DNA of 23,593 nt from VRUE01 sp035318745 (GTDB taxonomy: Bacteria > Actinomycetota > Thermoleophilia > Solirubrobacterales > 70-9). Position numbers and translations under genes: made by a program. The notes beneath the pieces were generated by a model. It was given only the letters and a program-made list of their open reading frames with translations. It ran no database searches and was not told the origin of the DNA. Below are positions 1 through 6,741 of the stretch, in pieces. Where the stretch lies: NCBI GenBank assembly GCA_035318745.1, contig DATHEA010000022.1:1-23593 (forward strand), written 5' to 3'. Position 1 is the stretch's first letter. Each line of letters begins with the position of its first letter.

Positions 1-502
1 TGCCGGTGTAGGAGCCGTTGCGGATCGTGTTGTGGGTGATCGTCGGCGAGATTCCGCCGCTGATCTTGATCGTCGGGTTGTTGGAGCCCGAGCCCGCGTA
101 GCGCAGTTCGGCGTGGTCGATTACCGAGCCGCCGCTGCCGGCTTCGAGCTTTACGCCACCCCACTGGCCCGCAGCGCTATCACTGGTCGACGTGAAGAGG
201 ATCGGTTTTTCGGCGCTGCCTTCGGCTTTGAGGGTGCCTTTGACGACAAGTTCGCCAACTTTCAATTCTGCTCCAGGTTCCGCATTGACGGTTACGCCTG
301 ATTCGATAGTCACCGAGCTGCCGGTATAGGGACTACCTGCCGCAGTGAGCGTCATGTTTTCGGTGATTTTCCCTGGCAGGACCGTCGCAGAAGCTGCCGA
401 AGGAGCCAGGAGCCCGGCGAGAGCGCCCACGAGGATGGCGGCAAGGATCAAGGTTCGAGTTGAAACTGCTTCGCGCAGCCCTACTAGGCCAGCCTCCGTC
501 AC
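1..502 (-). CDS. Secreted right-handed beta-helix-type protein, 5' part only
   Basis: The gene runs off the left edge of the window, so only about the first 167 codons are present. I chose a GTG start at 500-502 because a GGGGAGGGA Shine-Dalgarno lies just upstream on the minus strand; no ATG start gives this frame. The N-terminus has a signal peptide (about residues 17-43: a hydrophobic run, then APSAASA). It is followed by a threonine/glycine-rich region with phrases such as VTIESGVTVNAEPGAELKVG and GTLKAEGSAEKPILFTS, then WGGVKLEAGSGGSVIDHAEL and GGISPTITHNTIRNGSYTG. Short regular strands with stacked Asn/Gly turns are typical of parallel beta-helix surface proteins (PbH1-type repeats). 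The likely role is an exported, cell-surface or extracellular protein. Ligand or enzymatic activity cannot be told from this fragment. Confidence 0.72.
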   Translation of the reverse strand, partial: MTEAGLVGLREAVSTRTLILAAILVGALAGLLAPSAASATVLPGKITENMTLTAAGSPYTGSSVTIESGVTVNAEPGAELKVGELVVKGTLKAEGSAEKPILFTSTSDSAAGQWGGVKLEAGSGGSVIDHAELRYAGSGSNNPTIKISGGISPTITHNTIRNGSYTG

Positions 503-979
503 TGAATCCCTCCCCAGTTAGCAAGAATTACGGTAAACATCTCAGTTCCAAATACTGGATGCCTTGTAGCGCAACGCTTAATATCGGGTTACGCGGACGC
601 TTGTCAACGAGACAATGATCATCGTCGGCGAGCGTAGTTCCGCCGAACTGGGAAGTCATTTCGGATGTCCGGAGCATTCGGGCTGGGGGAACGCCAATGA
701 GGCTCGACCCCCGCTGGCGGCACGCGCAAATGGGCCGCGTCTGCCCGGGGATCGTTTCGTTCTTCAATAACGATTCCGGCCCACGCGCAACCTGTCGTCC
801 GCGCGCCGAAGATGTGGCCTGAGTGGGGCGGCGAGCCAAGACCTTCGATCCTCACCGGGGTCCAGCCCGCCGCCAACCACGGCTGAATCAGCCGACCTTG
901 ACGATGGACATCACCGGCGCCGTCGGACGCGTAGCTGCGATCTTCACTCTCATCACCCCCTCCCACAATTGCTAAGAAT
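503..979. other. Intergenic stretch with no supported gene
   Basis: This region lies between the divergent genes at 502 (minus) and 1091 (plus). It is less G/C-biased than its surroundings. Its open frames (for example 619-990 minus) show no family resemblance, no convincing ribosome binding site and no third-position G/C bias. It presumably holds the 5' regulatory region of the minus-strand gene. I see no RNA gene or mobile element in it. Confidence 0.5.
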
Positions 980-1085
980 TTCCCGATCAAATCTAACTGA
1001 GTAAACGATCGGGAACGAGGGAGATTTGCTCTAGGTATGCCCCTAGACTCCGCGCCGTTCGTCTAATCGAGAAACGATCAGGGAA
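980..1085. promoter_or_regulatory. Operator-like repeat cluster upstream of the duplicated winged-helix gene
   Basis: TTCCCGATC (980-988) is a perfect inverted match to GATCGGGAA (1007-1015). The wider word around the latter (992-1015, TCTAAC.GAG.AAACGATC.GGGAA) recurs as a direct imperfect copy at 1062-1085, ending 5 nt before the ATG. Between them TCTAGG (1030-1035) and CCTAGA (1042-1047) form a 6-bp inverted repeat. Three copies of GATC(A)GGGAA plus a palindrome within about 110 bp suggest binding sites for a DNA-binding protein, possibly the product of the gene at 1091 itself (inference). Confidence 0.45.
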
Positions 1086-1090
1086 AAGGC

Positions 1091-2341
1091 ATGGGCAGAG
1101 TCTGGATCGGGGTCAGGGAGCGCGTGGACCATCTGCGGCGGCTGGCCGTGGTCTTCGCTGCGCCCATTCGGTTGAAGATCGTCACCGAGCTCTACCAGCG
1201 GGACATGAGCCCGACCCAGTTCTTTGAGGAGTTCGGCGGCGGCTCAGTCTCGCGCGTGGCCCGACACTTTGAACGGCTCAGGGAAACCGGCTGGCTGAGG
1301 CACTATCGGGACGAGGGGCCAGGCGGCGCGCGCCGGGGTGCAACCGAGACCATCTACCGCGCGACCGAACTGGCCTTCTGTGATCGACCGACTTACGAAG
1401 TGTTGCCCCACTCACTTCGCGTAGCGGTCAGTTGGAATGGATTCAAGGAGATCGCCGAACTGTGTCGCCGGGCGATGGAAGAGCTGACCTTCCAGGCCCG
1501 CCCCGACCGTCGCCTCACTGGCACACGGCTTTTAATGGATCAAGAGGGCTGGACGCGGGTGGCCGACGCAATGGCCCAGGAGTTCGCGGAGCAGTACGAG
1601 GAGCAGGAGGACGCCAGGCGTCGAACGGACCGCACGGGCGAGGAGTTGTTCCGCGTCGGCTCTCTGCTGCTGGCATTCGAGTTGCCGATCGAGGACGGCA
1701 TCCAGGTTGGGCCCGCGCTGGTGGAGGGCGAGGAGCTGATGGTCCCCTTCCCCGTTCGCGTTTCCAAAGTCTTTGAGGACGAGGTCTGTTTGCAGATCAT
1801 GGACGAGGCAAACCGGGGCGAGATAAGCGTTCCGACGTTCTATGCGAAGTACGGCAAGCGGTTCGGCCTGAGCAAACCCCTGATCCGACGCCGCTTCGAC
1901 AAACTGGTGCAGTACGGCTGGCTGAAGGTAGTCGGCTACAAGTCCGGGGGGATGCGCAGGGGCGGGACCGAGAAGTTCTACCGCGCCACGGGACCCGCCG
2001 TCTACGACGAAAACGAGCGGGGTCCGTGGGCCAAGGTACCCGACGCCCTCGCTGCGACCGACGACTGGAAAACCTTTGCGCAACTCTCGGATTGGGTCAA
2101 AGCCGCGACGGTGGCAGGCACCCTCACCCGCCACGATGAGACCTGTCTGGCATGGTCGATCCTTCATCTCGACCAGAGGGGTTGGGAAAAGGTGGTGGCG
2201 GGTCTAGAAAGACTGCACGTCTTCATCGTCAGGGAGCAGGAACTGGCCGAGGTGCGCTTGCGGGAGTCAGGTGGGGAGCCGATGGCGATAGTGGTCGCGC
2301 TCGGCGCGTTTGAAACGCCGGAGCCGACCAAAGAATTCTGA
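1091..2341 (+). CDS. Tandemly duplicated winged-helix (ArsR-like HTH) transcriptional regulator
   Basis: The protein has 416 residues and two homologous halves. Each begins with a winged-helix domain: about residues 20-97 (VFAAPIRLKIVTELYQRDMS ... VSRVARHFERLRETGWLR ... TETIYRAT) and about 226-304 (VFEDEVCLQIMDEANRGEIS ... LSKPLIRRRFDKLVQYGWLK ... TEKFYRAT). Each HTH is followed by an all-alpha segment containing a DQEGW or DQRGW motif (150-154 and 361-365) and ends with a similar strand (SLLLAFELP, VVALGAFETP). The fold of the HTH part is ArsR/MarR-like; no metal-binding cysteine cluster is apparent. One chain with two HTHs could bind DNA as an intramolecular pseudo-dimer. It is monocistronic and followed by a hairpin at 2371-2405. 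The repeat cluster at 980-1085 suggests autoregulation (inference). The regulated genes are unknown. Confidence 0.75.
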   Translation: MGRVWIGVRERVDHLRRLAVVFAAPIRLKIVTELYQRDMSPTQFFEEFGGGSVSRVARHFERLRETGWLRHYRDEGPGGARRGATETIYRATELAFCDRPTYEVLPHSLRVAVSWNGFKEIAELCRRAMEELTFQARPDRRLTGTRLLMDQEGWTRVADAMAQEFAEQYEEQEDARRRTDRTGEELFRVGSLLLAFELPIEDGIQVGPALVEGEELMVPFPVRVSKVFEDEVCLQIMDEANRGEISVPTFYAKYGKRFGLSKPLIRRRFDKLVQYGWLKVVGYKSGGMRRGGTEKFYRATGPAVYDENERGPWAKVPDALAATDDWKTFAQLSDWVKAATVAGTLTRHDETCLAWSILHLDQRGWEKVVAGLERLHVFIVREQELAEVRLRESGGEPMAIVVALGAFETPEPTKEF

Positions 2342-2370
2342 CGGGCGTCGGAATCGCTCCCGCTATGTGT

Positions 2371-2405
2371 AAGTGATCTCGACACCCTGATCACTTAGGG
2401 TGTCG
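2371..2405 (+). terminator. Two mutually exclusive hairpins after the winged-helix gene
   Basis: AAGTGATC (2371-2378) pairs perfectly with GATCACTT (2389-2396), and CGACACCCT (2380-2388) pairs perfectly with AGGGTGTCG (2397-2405). The arms interleave (A-B-A'-B'), so only one stem can form at a time. The position 30 nt after the stop fits a transcript end or 3' structure. There is no T-run after the second stem, so a classical intrinsic terminator is not assured. Confidence 0.45.
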
Positions 2406-2490
2406 CTGGCTGGAAACCCTCTGCGGGAAAACCCTTGGCGATTCACCTCCCATGTCGCCGAGGGGCGGGCGTTCCCGGCCTCCGACAAGA

Positions 2491-2533
2491 CGGCAGGGGC
2501 GGGTAGCCGGGACAGGGCTACCCGCCCCTGCCG
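2491..2533 (-). terminator. Strong hairpin terminator of the repeat-protein gene
   Basis: A perfect 18-bp inverted repeat occupies 2491-2508 and 2516-2533 with a 7-nt loop (2509-2515). It lies immediately after the stop codon (2535-2537, minus) of the 400-aa gene. On the minus strand it is followed by TCTTGTC, only weakly T-rich. It could serve both strands as a bidirectional terminator between the convergent genes. Confidence 0.65.
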
Positions 2534-2534
2534 C

Positions 2535-3737
2535 TCAACTGCGAGATTCAGTGTGTCCGACCTCGATACTCGCGTCCTCCGTCGCGATGTCCAGAGCGGC
2601 TTGCCAGCTATCGAATCGGAGGTACACGGTGGCCGCAGATGGCCAGTCCTCGCAGGCCACGGCCCAATCCGTATATCGGGGCCAGCGATCGGTTTCGCGC
2701 TCGAACTCGCGCATGGCCTCGATGATTGCCTCCGTACTCCACCGCTTTTCCCGCGACCGGAGACCCGCCGCGCGCAGCCCGGCTGTGAAGGAACCGAAAT
2801 GGCGCCGCACCGTGCGCGATGACGGATAGCCAGAAGGAGGCCATTCCAACTCCTGCTTTGCCGGCGGCTTCCCGAACTCATCCGCGTAGGCCCGCAAGGC
2901 AGCGAGGATCCCCTCCGGCTCCCAGCTCGGGTGGTTGACGTCTACCCCCGCCGCTTCGAGCAGTCGGTTCCAGCCGTCGAACATGAGCCCGCCCACGCTC
3001 GCGGGCGGCCAGTCGGGGAACTCGGCCTCCCAACGCTCGGAGCCGCCGAAGCGAACCGGCCTCCAGTCCATGCTGGTCGGTGCCCTACCTTCGAGTCGCA
3101 CCCACTTGCGGACCGCGGCCACGACCTCATCTTTGCTCCAACGTGGCGGATTTCCCTTCCGAGTCGCGCAGATATGGCAGAGCTTTGCGTCGCCGACGAC
3201 GGGACCGGCGCAATTCCGACAGGGATGCGCCTTCAGGTATCGGCTGACCGTGTCGGGCCTCACACCGAGGGCATCGGCGATCGAGCGGCCACTCTCACCT
3301 GCAGCGTGCATTCTCCTCGCGGCCTCGACACGCTCGGCCAGGGTGCCTTCTGGACGCGCCGGCCATTGCGGCTTGATCCCGGCTGACTCGAGGGCGGCTA
3401 CCCAGGAATCGAAGTAACGGTAGACGGTCGTGTTGCCCGGCCAGCGCGGGTGTTCGCGCTCCCAATTTGAATCCTCCGGTCCAATCAACCCGGCCGAACG
3501 TGCAGACCCCGGGCACCATTCATAGGACTTCGGCGGAGCGCCGACCTCTCGCGTCCACTCCCTCAGCGCCGTCTTGATCCGGTCCTCATCCCAGCTGCCC
3601 GGCAGCGTGTGGTAGCGCCGTGTCGTCGACCGCCTTGGGGTGATCGGCCGCGACTCGACAGGACGAGCCTGGCGGTCCCTCGATCGGACGACCCCCGTCC
3701 TCGCCTCGTTCCCAGAAGTTGGCTCCCGCGTTCCCAA
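2535..3737 (-). CDS. Homing-endonuclease-associated-repeat protein with HTH and zinc ribbon
   Basis: The protein has 400 residues. It contains four copies of a roughly 55-70-residue module at about 49-121, 200-265, 272-326 and 333-386. Each has the pattern W(S/D/E)xxxIxxAxRxW...G.PP...EW...P...TVxRxF(G/D)SWxxALxAAG, which matches the homing-endonuclease-associated repeat found in many actinobacterial and phage proteins. Between modules 1 and 2 lie a helix-turn-helix (about 132-170, with SGRSIADALGVRPDTVSRYL) and a four-cysteine zinc ribbon (C173, C176, C187, C190). No HNH, LAGLIDADG or GIY-YIG catalytic motif is visible, so I infer a DNA-binding protein rather than an active nuclease. It may be a regulator or a decayed mobile-element protein. 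The start ATG at 3735-3737 is the first available; the first 45 residues are Arg/Thr/Ser-rich and of low complexity, so an internal start is possible. The 18-bp hairpin at 2491-2533 terminates it. Confidence 0.75.
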   Translation of the reverse strand: MGTREPTSGNEARTGVVRSRDRQARPVESRPITPRRSTTRRYHTLPGSWDEDRIKTALREWTREVGAPPKSYEWCPGSARSAGLIGPEDSNWEREHPRWPGNTTVYRYFDSWVAALESAGIKPQWPARPEGTLAERVEAARRMHAAGESGRSIADALGVRPDTVSRYLKAHPCRNCAGPVVGDAKLCHICATRKGNPPRWSKDEVVAAVRKWVRLEGRAPTSMDWRPVRFGGSERWEAEFPDWPPASVGGLMFDGWNRLLEAAGVDVNHPSWEPEGILAALRAYADEFGKPPAKQELEWPPSGYPSSRTVRRHFGSFTAGLRAAGLRSREKRWSTEAIIEAMREFERETDRWPRYTDWAVACEDWPSAATVYLRFDSWQAALDIATEDASIEVGHTESRS

Positions 3738-3834
3738 CAGGAGAACCTTATGCGCTTGCTAGTTCCCCGGTGTGCCATCGAACCAGCCAGCCGCCAGTGC
3801 TGCAGCCGAGTGTAAGCCCGCATGTGTACCGAGC

Positions 3835-4005
3835 TTAAGACGACATCCCGAGGACACGGAGGAGCAGGGCAATCGCGAGCACCAAGACGATGGCGGCGAA
3901 GGGCACCGCTATGGCCGGCCGCACGCGCAACTCCTCGCGGGGGAAGCGGCCGGTCGCAAACCAGTCCGCCAAGACTTCAAGCAGACGACCCAAGAACATG
4001 GGCAT
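3835..4005 (-). CDS. Probable small one-TM membrane protein
   Basis: The protein has 56 residues starting MPMFLGRLLEVLADWFATGR, with an amphipathic N-terminal half, a basic linker (FPREELRVRP) and one strong hydrophobic helix (about residues 31-53) ending RVLGMSS. Codons are rich in third-position G/C, as expected for this genome. The frame stays open far upstream (to about 4662), but that part overlaps the better-supported plus-strand gene at 4024, so I took the ATG at 4003-4005. The ribosome binding site is weak. It resembles no family I can name. It is divergent from the gene at 4024. Confidence 0.42.
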   Translation of the reverse strand: MPMFLGRLLEVLADWFATGRFPREELRVRPAIAVPFAAIVLVLAIALLLRVLGMSS

Positions 4006-4023
4006 ATCTATCGGCTCTGACGA

Positions 4024-4863
4024 TTGACAACTCAACCATGCGAGCTCGACCGCCAGAACTCGCTCGCCAGCGCCGCCACTCGCCGACCGGGAACTGGCCG
4101 TCACACTGGCGAGGTGCGCGATCGAGATTCCGCTATACACGGCCGCGGCCGGGAGCTGGTTGAGCTCGCCTCTGTGCATTTCCCTCAAGAATTCGAAGTC
4201 ACCGGGGATGCCAATGCCTGGCCGCTTGTGGCGACCGCGATGGTGAGCCGGATGATCGGAACGATGAATGCCATCCTGACCTTGCATCCAGGCGAACTGG
4301 AAGCCGATACCGGCGCCGACGTCCGTCGCCTCTTTGAGCAAGCGGTCTATCTGGCCTGGCTCGCGGCAGAGCCCTCGGTCGAGCGGATTCAGAGATGGCG
4401 TAGGGCGGACTTCAAGTCGCGCCTGGCTGCCGACAGCGACGCACGCGCACATGGGGTCCAGCTCTTCACCGACGAGCAACGCGTCGACCTGGAGGCCCAA
4501 GTCGCCAAGCTGCAGGGTGATCGGATCGTCTTCGAGAAAGTGGCCGAGGAGGCGGATCGTCATTGGGCCGGGAAGCTGCCCGGAATGGGCGGCGAGGGCG
4601 AAGTCAAGTCCTGGCGCGGGCTCTACGCGATCGTCTATCGCAACTACAGCGGCTTCACCCACCCCACCTATCGAGGGCTCAATCCGGTGGTCGTGGATCT
4701 CAGTCCCACCAGGAGACAGGTCCGACTCGAGGCACCCTACGAGGGCAGCGGCCCCTACGGCATGGCGACCGTGATCTTCGGCCTCAGCCTCCTCATCCTC
4801 GCGGATGCCCTGGGGTGGCCCAACGCCGACGACGTCGTGGCGATCTTCGAGCGCTATCCGTAG
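4024..4863 (+). CDS. Uncharacterised protein (possibly DUF5677-like)
   Basis: The protein has 279 residues if read from the TTG at 4024. The first 30 residues look non-conserved, so the in-frame GTG at 4114 is a reasonable alternative start. The body is mainly alpha-helical. It contains a conserved-looking helix VRRLFEQAVYLAWLAAEPS (about residues 101-119), an RIQRWRRADFKSR segment, a charged coiled stretch (about 150-180), and YRNYSGFTHPTYRGLNP (about 211-227), whose Y..xSxxxHP pattern recalls DUF5677-type proteins. A hydrophobic helix near the C-terminus (VIFGLSLLILADALG) may be a core helix or a membrane-associated segment. Function is unknown. It lies just upstream of the R1 repeat and the tRNA-Ala, so it is probably the last gene of the left flank. 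Another family assignment is quite possible. Confidence 0.6.
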   Translation: MTTQPCELDRQNSLASAATRRPGTGRHTGEVRDRDSAIHGRGRELVELASVHFPQEFEVTGDANAWPLVATAMVSRMIGTMNAILTLHPGELEADTGADVRRLFEQAVYLAWLAAEPSVERIQRWRRADFKSRLAADSDARAHGVQLFTDEQRVDLEAQVAKLQGDRIVFEKVAEEADRHWAGKLPGMGGEGEVKSWRGLYAIVYRNYSGFTHPTYRGLNPVVVDLSPTRRQVRLEAPYEGSGPYGMATVIFGLSLLILADALGWPNADDVVAIFERYP

Positions 4864-4874
4864 ATCAGCAGGGG

Positions 4875-4958
4875 TCCAACCGGCCCTTTTTCATTTCAGG
4901 CACTTCTCGCCAGAAGTGCCTGACTCCCCGCTAATCGCCGCGTATCCCCGCGTATCCG
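4875..4958 (+). repeat. R1: TCCAACC / hairpin / 10-bp-unit repeat module
   Basis: The module starts with TCCAACCGGC. After 21 nt it has a perfect 12-bp stem (4896-4907 with 4912-4923) closed by CGCC. After CTCCC it has three tandem 10-bp units: CGCTAATCGC, CGCGTATCCC and CGCGTATCCG (4929-4958). The same layout and spacing recur at 21537 and 22937. It lies 66 bp upstream of the intact tRNA-Ala. Candidate roles are recombinase arm sites or a structured end of an integrated element (inference). Confidence 0.7.
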
Positions 4959-4984
4959 CTGTAGAATGCATGGACGCTAGGTGG

Positions 4985-5018
4985 CCGCGATTAGCATCTA
5001 ATTACCTGCTAATCGCGG
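4985..5018. promoter_or_regulatory. Perfect 12-bp inverted repeat just upstream of tRNA-Ala
   Basis: CCGCGATTAGCA (4985-4996) and TGCTAATCGCGG (5007-5018) are exact reverse complements around a 10-nt A/T-rich centre. The arm contains GCTAATC, the word that opens the 10-bp units of R1 and R3. It overlaps the expected tRNA promoter region, so a protein bound here could affect either tRNA transcription or recombination. Confidence 0.5.
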
Positions 5019-5024
5019 ACTTCT

Positions 5025-5097
5025 GGGGCTATAGCTCAGTTGGCAGAGCGCTTGGATCGCACCCAGGAGGTCGGCGGTTCGAATCCGCCTAGCTCCA
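5025..5097 (+). tRNA. tRNA-Ala (anticodon CGC)
   Basis: A full cloverleaf folds: acceptor GGGGCTA with TAGCTCC, including the G3-U70 alanine identity pair; D arm GCTC/GAGC; anticodon stem CTTGG/CCAGG with loop ATCGCAC giving anticodon CGC (5057-5059); a 5-nt variable loop; T arm GGCGG/CCGCC with TTCGAAT. The length is 73 nt with discriminator A. CCA is not encoded (TCA follows). Its 3' 47 nt recur at 23102-23148 and its 3' 42 nt at 21641-21682, so it is a likely integration target. Confidence 0.95.
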
Positions 5098-5103
5098 TCA
5101 GCA

Positions 5104-5135
5104 GAACCCCCTGCATGTCGCCGGGTTCGCTTTTT
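5104..5135 (+). terminator. Intrinsic terminator of tRNA-Ala
   Basis: GAACCC (5104-5109) pairs with GGGTTC (5123-5128), followed by GC and five T residues (5131-5135). The loop contains CCTGCATG, a word also found just after both tRNA 3'-end copies (CCTGCATG at 21693, CCTGCACG near 23161). Confidence 0.65.
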
Positions 5136-5144
5136 CAGGACTAC

Positions 5145-5228
5145 TCCAACCGCCTCCTAAAAAGCGCTCCATTTCAGCCACCAGTGGCTGAAATCGCGTA
5201 GATGCGCGGGGATTAGCGGCGATTACGG
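5145..5228. repeat. R2: shortened hairpin with 10-bp units on the opposite strand
   Basis: It starts with TCCAACCGCC like the other modules. It has a compact inverted repeat TTTCAGCCAC (5172-5181) / GTGGCTGAAA (5184-5193), and then three 10-bp units that read on the minus strand: CGCGCATCTA, CGCTAATCCC and CCGTAATCGC (5199-5228). Positions 5202-5221 are the exact reverse complement of 21588-21607 in R3 (20 nt). R2 and R3 also share the GCCAC/GTGGC stem variant, which pairs them as the two ends of one element. Confidence 0.65.
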
Positions 5229-5289
5229 GTTATTCCGCCTGGCTTTTCAGGGGCGGTGAAGCTACGTTCGCCAGCGCCAAGACATAAGT

Positions 5290-5370
5290 GGCCCCGGCGG
5301 CGCGATAACGCCCCGGGGCCTGGCGCCGAAGCCTAAGACTTCGATGCAACGGAAACGGTACTCCCGTTGC
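5290..5370 (+). promoter_or_regulatory. Two hairpins in the leader of the 5427 operon
   Basis: GGCCCCGG (5290-5297) pairs with CCGGGGCC (5313-5320), and GCAACGG (5346-5352) pairs with CCGTTGC (5364-5370). Both lie upstream of the GTG start at 5427. They could be a terminator/attenuator or 5'-UTR structure. Apart from these, 5229-5426 shows no gene. Confidence 0.3.
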
Positions 5371-5426
5371 CCCCACCCGGGGCAGCATCGAGGCCGGCTT
5401 CGGTGCCCTACCGAGAGGAGGGCTCC

Positions 5427-5828
5427 GTGCCCGGCACCACGATCAAGATCAACCGCGAGCAGCGCATCGGCCTCTACGAGGTCGTCCGCAATCACATCGG
5501 CTCCGTAGGCGGCCTCTGGGACGCGCTGGAGCGCAGCAAGGACTTCGCCACCGCCGAGCGGCTCGGCCTTGAGTTCCGCGAAGACTTCGACCTGCTGGAC
5601 GACATCGGCTGGGGGGACAGCGACGACCGCGCCGAGTTCGAGCTGAAGATGCCGTCGCACGACCTGATGGAAGTGCTGCAGCGCCTGCGCGGCGAAGCGG
5701 GACAGGTGCTGGCCGACCCCGAGGAAAGCATCGATGACGCCGAAACGGCTCTGAACTTCCGGCGCGGCTACGAGACCTGCGAGGAAGTGCTGGCCGCGCT
5801 CGACCCGAGGGCAGGCGAGCGGGCGTGA
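5427..5828 (+). CDS. Uncharacterised acidic helical protein, first gene of a coupled operon
   Basis: The protein has 133 residues starting at GTG 5427, preceded by a strong GAGAGGAGGG Shine-Dalgarno; the frame is open further upstream but without a ribosome binding site. It is rich in Glu/Asp/Leu, predicted all-alpha, with no signal peptide or membrane segment. Residues 10-92 align with the N-terminal domain of the next gene (here EFREDFDLLDDIGW and FELKMPSHDLMEVLQRLR; there EFGEDLRLMEDLGW and VELTMPGDSLARTLKRLR), so the two are tandem paralogs. Its stop overlaps the next start (GTGA), implying translational coupling. No known family is recognised. Its company with wHTH and Fur-like genes suggests a regulatory or sensing role (inference). 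Confidence 0.72.
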   Translation: MPGTTIKINREQRIGLYEVVRNHIGSVGGLWDALERSKDFATAERLGLEFREDFDLLDDIGWGDSDDRAEFELKMPSHDLMEVLQRLRGEAGQVLADPEESIDDAETALNFRRGYETCEEVLAALDPRAGERA

Positions 5829-6741
5829 CCCCCGCCCTCGTAGTCGGCCAGAAGGAGCGCGACACGCTCCACTGGCTCATGTGCCAGCGCCTGTTCGTCC
5901 TCGGCCAGGACCCGCCTGGGCTGGCTCGCAAGGAGGGGGTCGGCACGACGAGCTCGCGGCCGAGTTCGGCGAAGACCTACGGCTCATGGAAGACCTGGGC
6001 TGGGAGGCCGAGCGCGACATCGAGACGGTCGAGCTGACCATGCCGGGGGACAGCCTCGCCAGGACCCTCAAGCGGCTGCGCCGAGACGCACGGCGGGCGC
6101 CCTGCGAAGAGCGGCACGAGCTGGAGGCGAAGGACTCCGACTGCGAGCGATGGGAGCGCTTTCGCCAGGCGGTCGACCGGGCCGAATGCCACGAGGGCGC
6201 CGAGGAGGTGTGGGTCTTCATCGTCGCCGAGCACCTCGGCTTCGAACCCACGCCGAAGACCGTCGCGGCGCTGCATCCTCAACTCGAAGACCTGCGACGG
6301 GCGGGCTTGCTGAGCCGCAACGAGGCGCAGGGGCGGGAGCGTTGGGGGCTGACCACCGCCGGCCAGGAGGAGCTGGGCAAGCGCCGCGAGGCGGGTGAGA
6401 TCGGTGAGCTGGCCGAGTCGCCCCAGCACCGGGTTTGGCGGCACGCCCGAGTCGAAGCCGCCGTTCGGATCGAAGAGTTCAAACGGGAGGTGGCGGAGCT
6501 TTGGGAAGAGACCGATCGCCTGCTCAGTCAGCGGGAGTTGGTGCTCTCAACGAGGTGGTTTGACCTGAGCGAGCGCTTCCGCCGAGCGACGTGGCGGCTG
6601 GGCTCGACCCACTGCATAGACGAGTGGGTCGAGCCCGAGGACGACGAGCCGGATGTGGACGAGAACCCCGGGCCAGCCCCAGGGCGGCGCACGGTTGCCG
6701 CCTGGGATGGCCTCGACAGCGAACCAGGAGGCCCAGCATGA
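5825..6741 (+). CDS. Paralog domain fused to a winged-helix-like domain, interrupted by a frameshift
   Basis: Translation should begin at GTG 5825, overlapping the previous stop. That frame gives a sensible start (VVGQKERDTLHWLMCQRLFV...GLARKEG) matching the 133-aa paralog. At a run of five G (5935-5939) the frame is lost; reading one extra G restores ...KEG-GRHDELAAEFGEDLRL, which continues to 6741. An alternative GTG at 5881 opens the downstream frame but gives an unlikely N-terminus. The full product would be about 305 residues. It consists of a paralog domain (1 to about 110), then a winged-helix-like part (KTVAALHPQLEDLRRAGLLS ... RERWGLTTAGQEELG), then a helical/coiled region (ARVEAAVRIEEFKREVAELW) and an acidic tail. 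This is either a real mutation or a sequencing indel. The 3' end overlaps the next ATG by 4 nt. Confidence 0.6.

Noticed and set aside
2371..2405. A true pseudoknot or riboswitch
   Set aside because: Connecting loops of 0-1 nt cannot span 8-9-bp stems, and it lies after a gene rather than before one.
3750..3815. 21-aa ORF with an AGGAGA ribosome binding site and three cysteines
   Set aside because: Too short to judge, no downstream gene on the same strand to act as a leader for, and no conservation evidence.
3835..4662. 275-aa minus-strand ORF
   Set aside because: All but its last 56 codons lie antisense to the better-supported gene at 4024-4863; only the C-terminal part, with a clear TM helix, was kept as a small gene.
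4929..4958. Short tandem repeats considered as a CRISPR array
   Set aside because: Units are 10 bp with no spacers, and no cas genes are present.
5881..6741. GTG 5881 as the true start of the second operon gene
   Set aside because: Its first 20 residues (Pro/Arg/Gly-rich) do not resemble the paralog, whereas the GTG 5825 frame does up to the G run, so a frameshift explains the data better.
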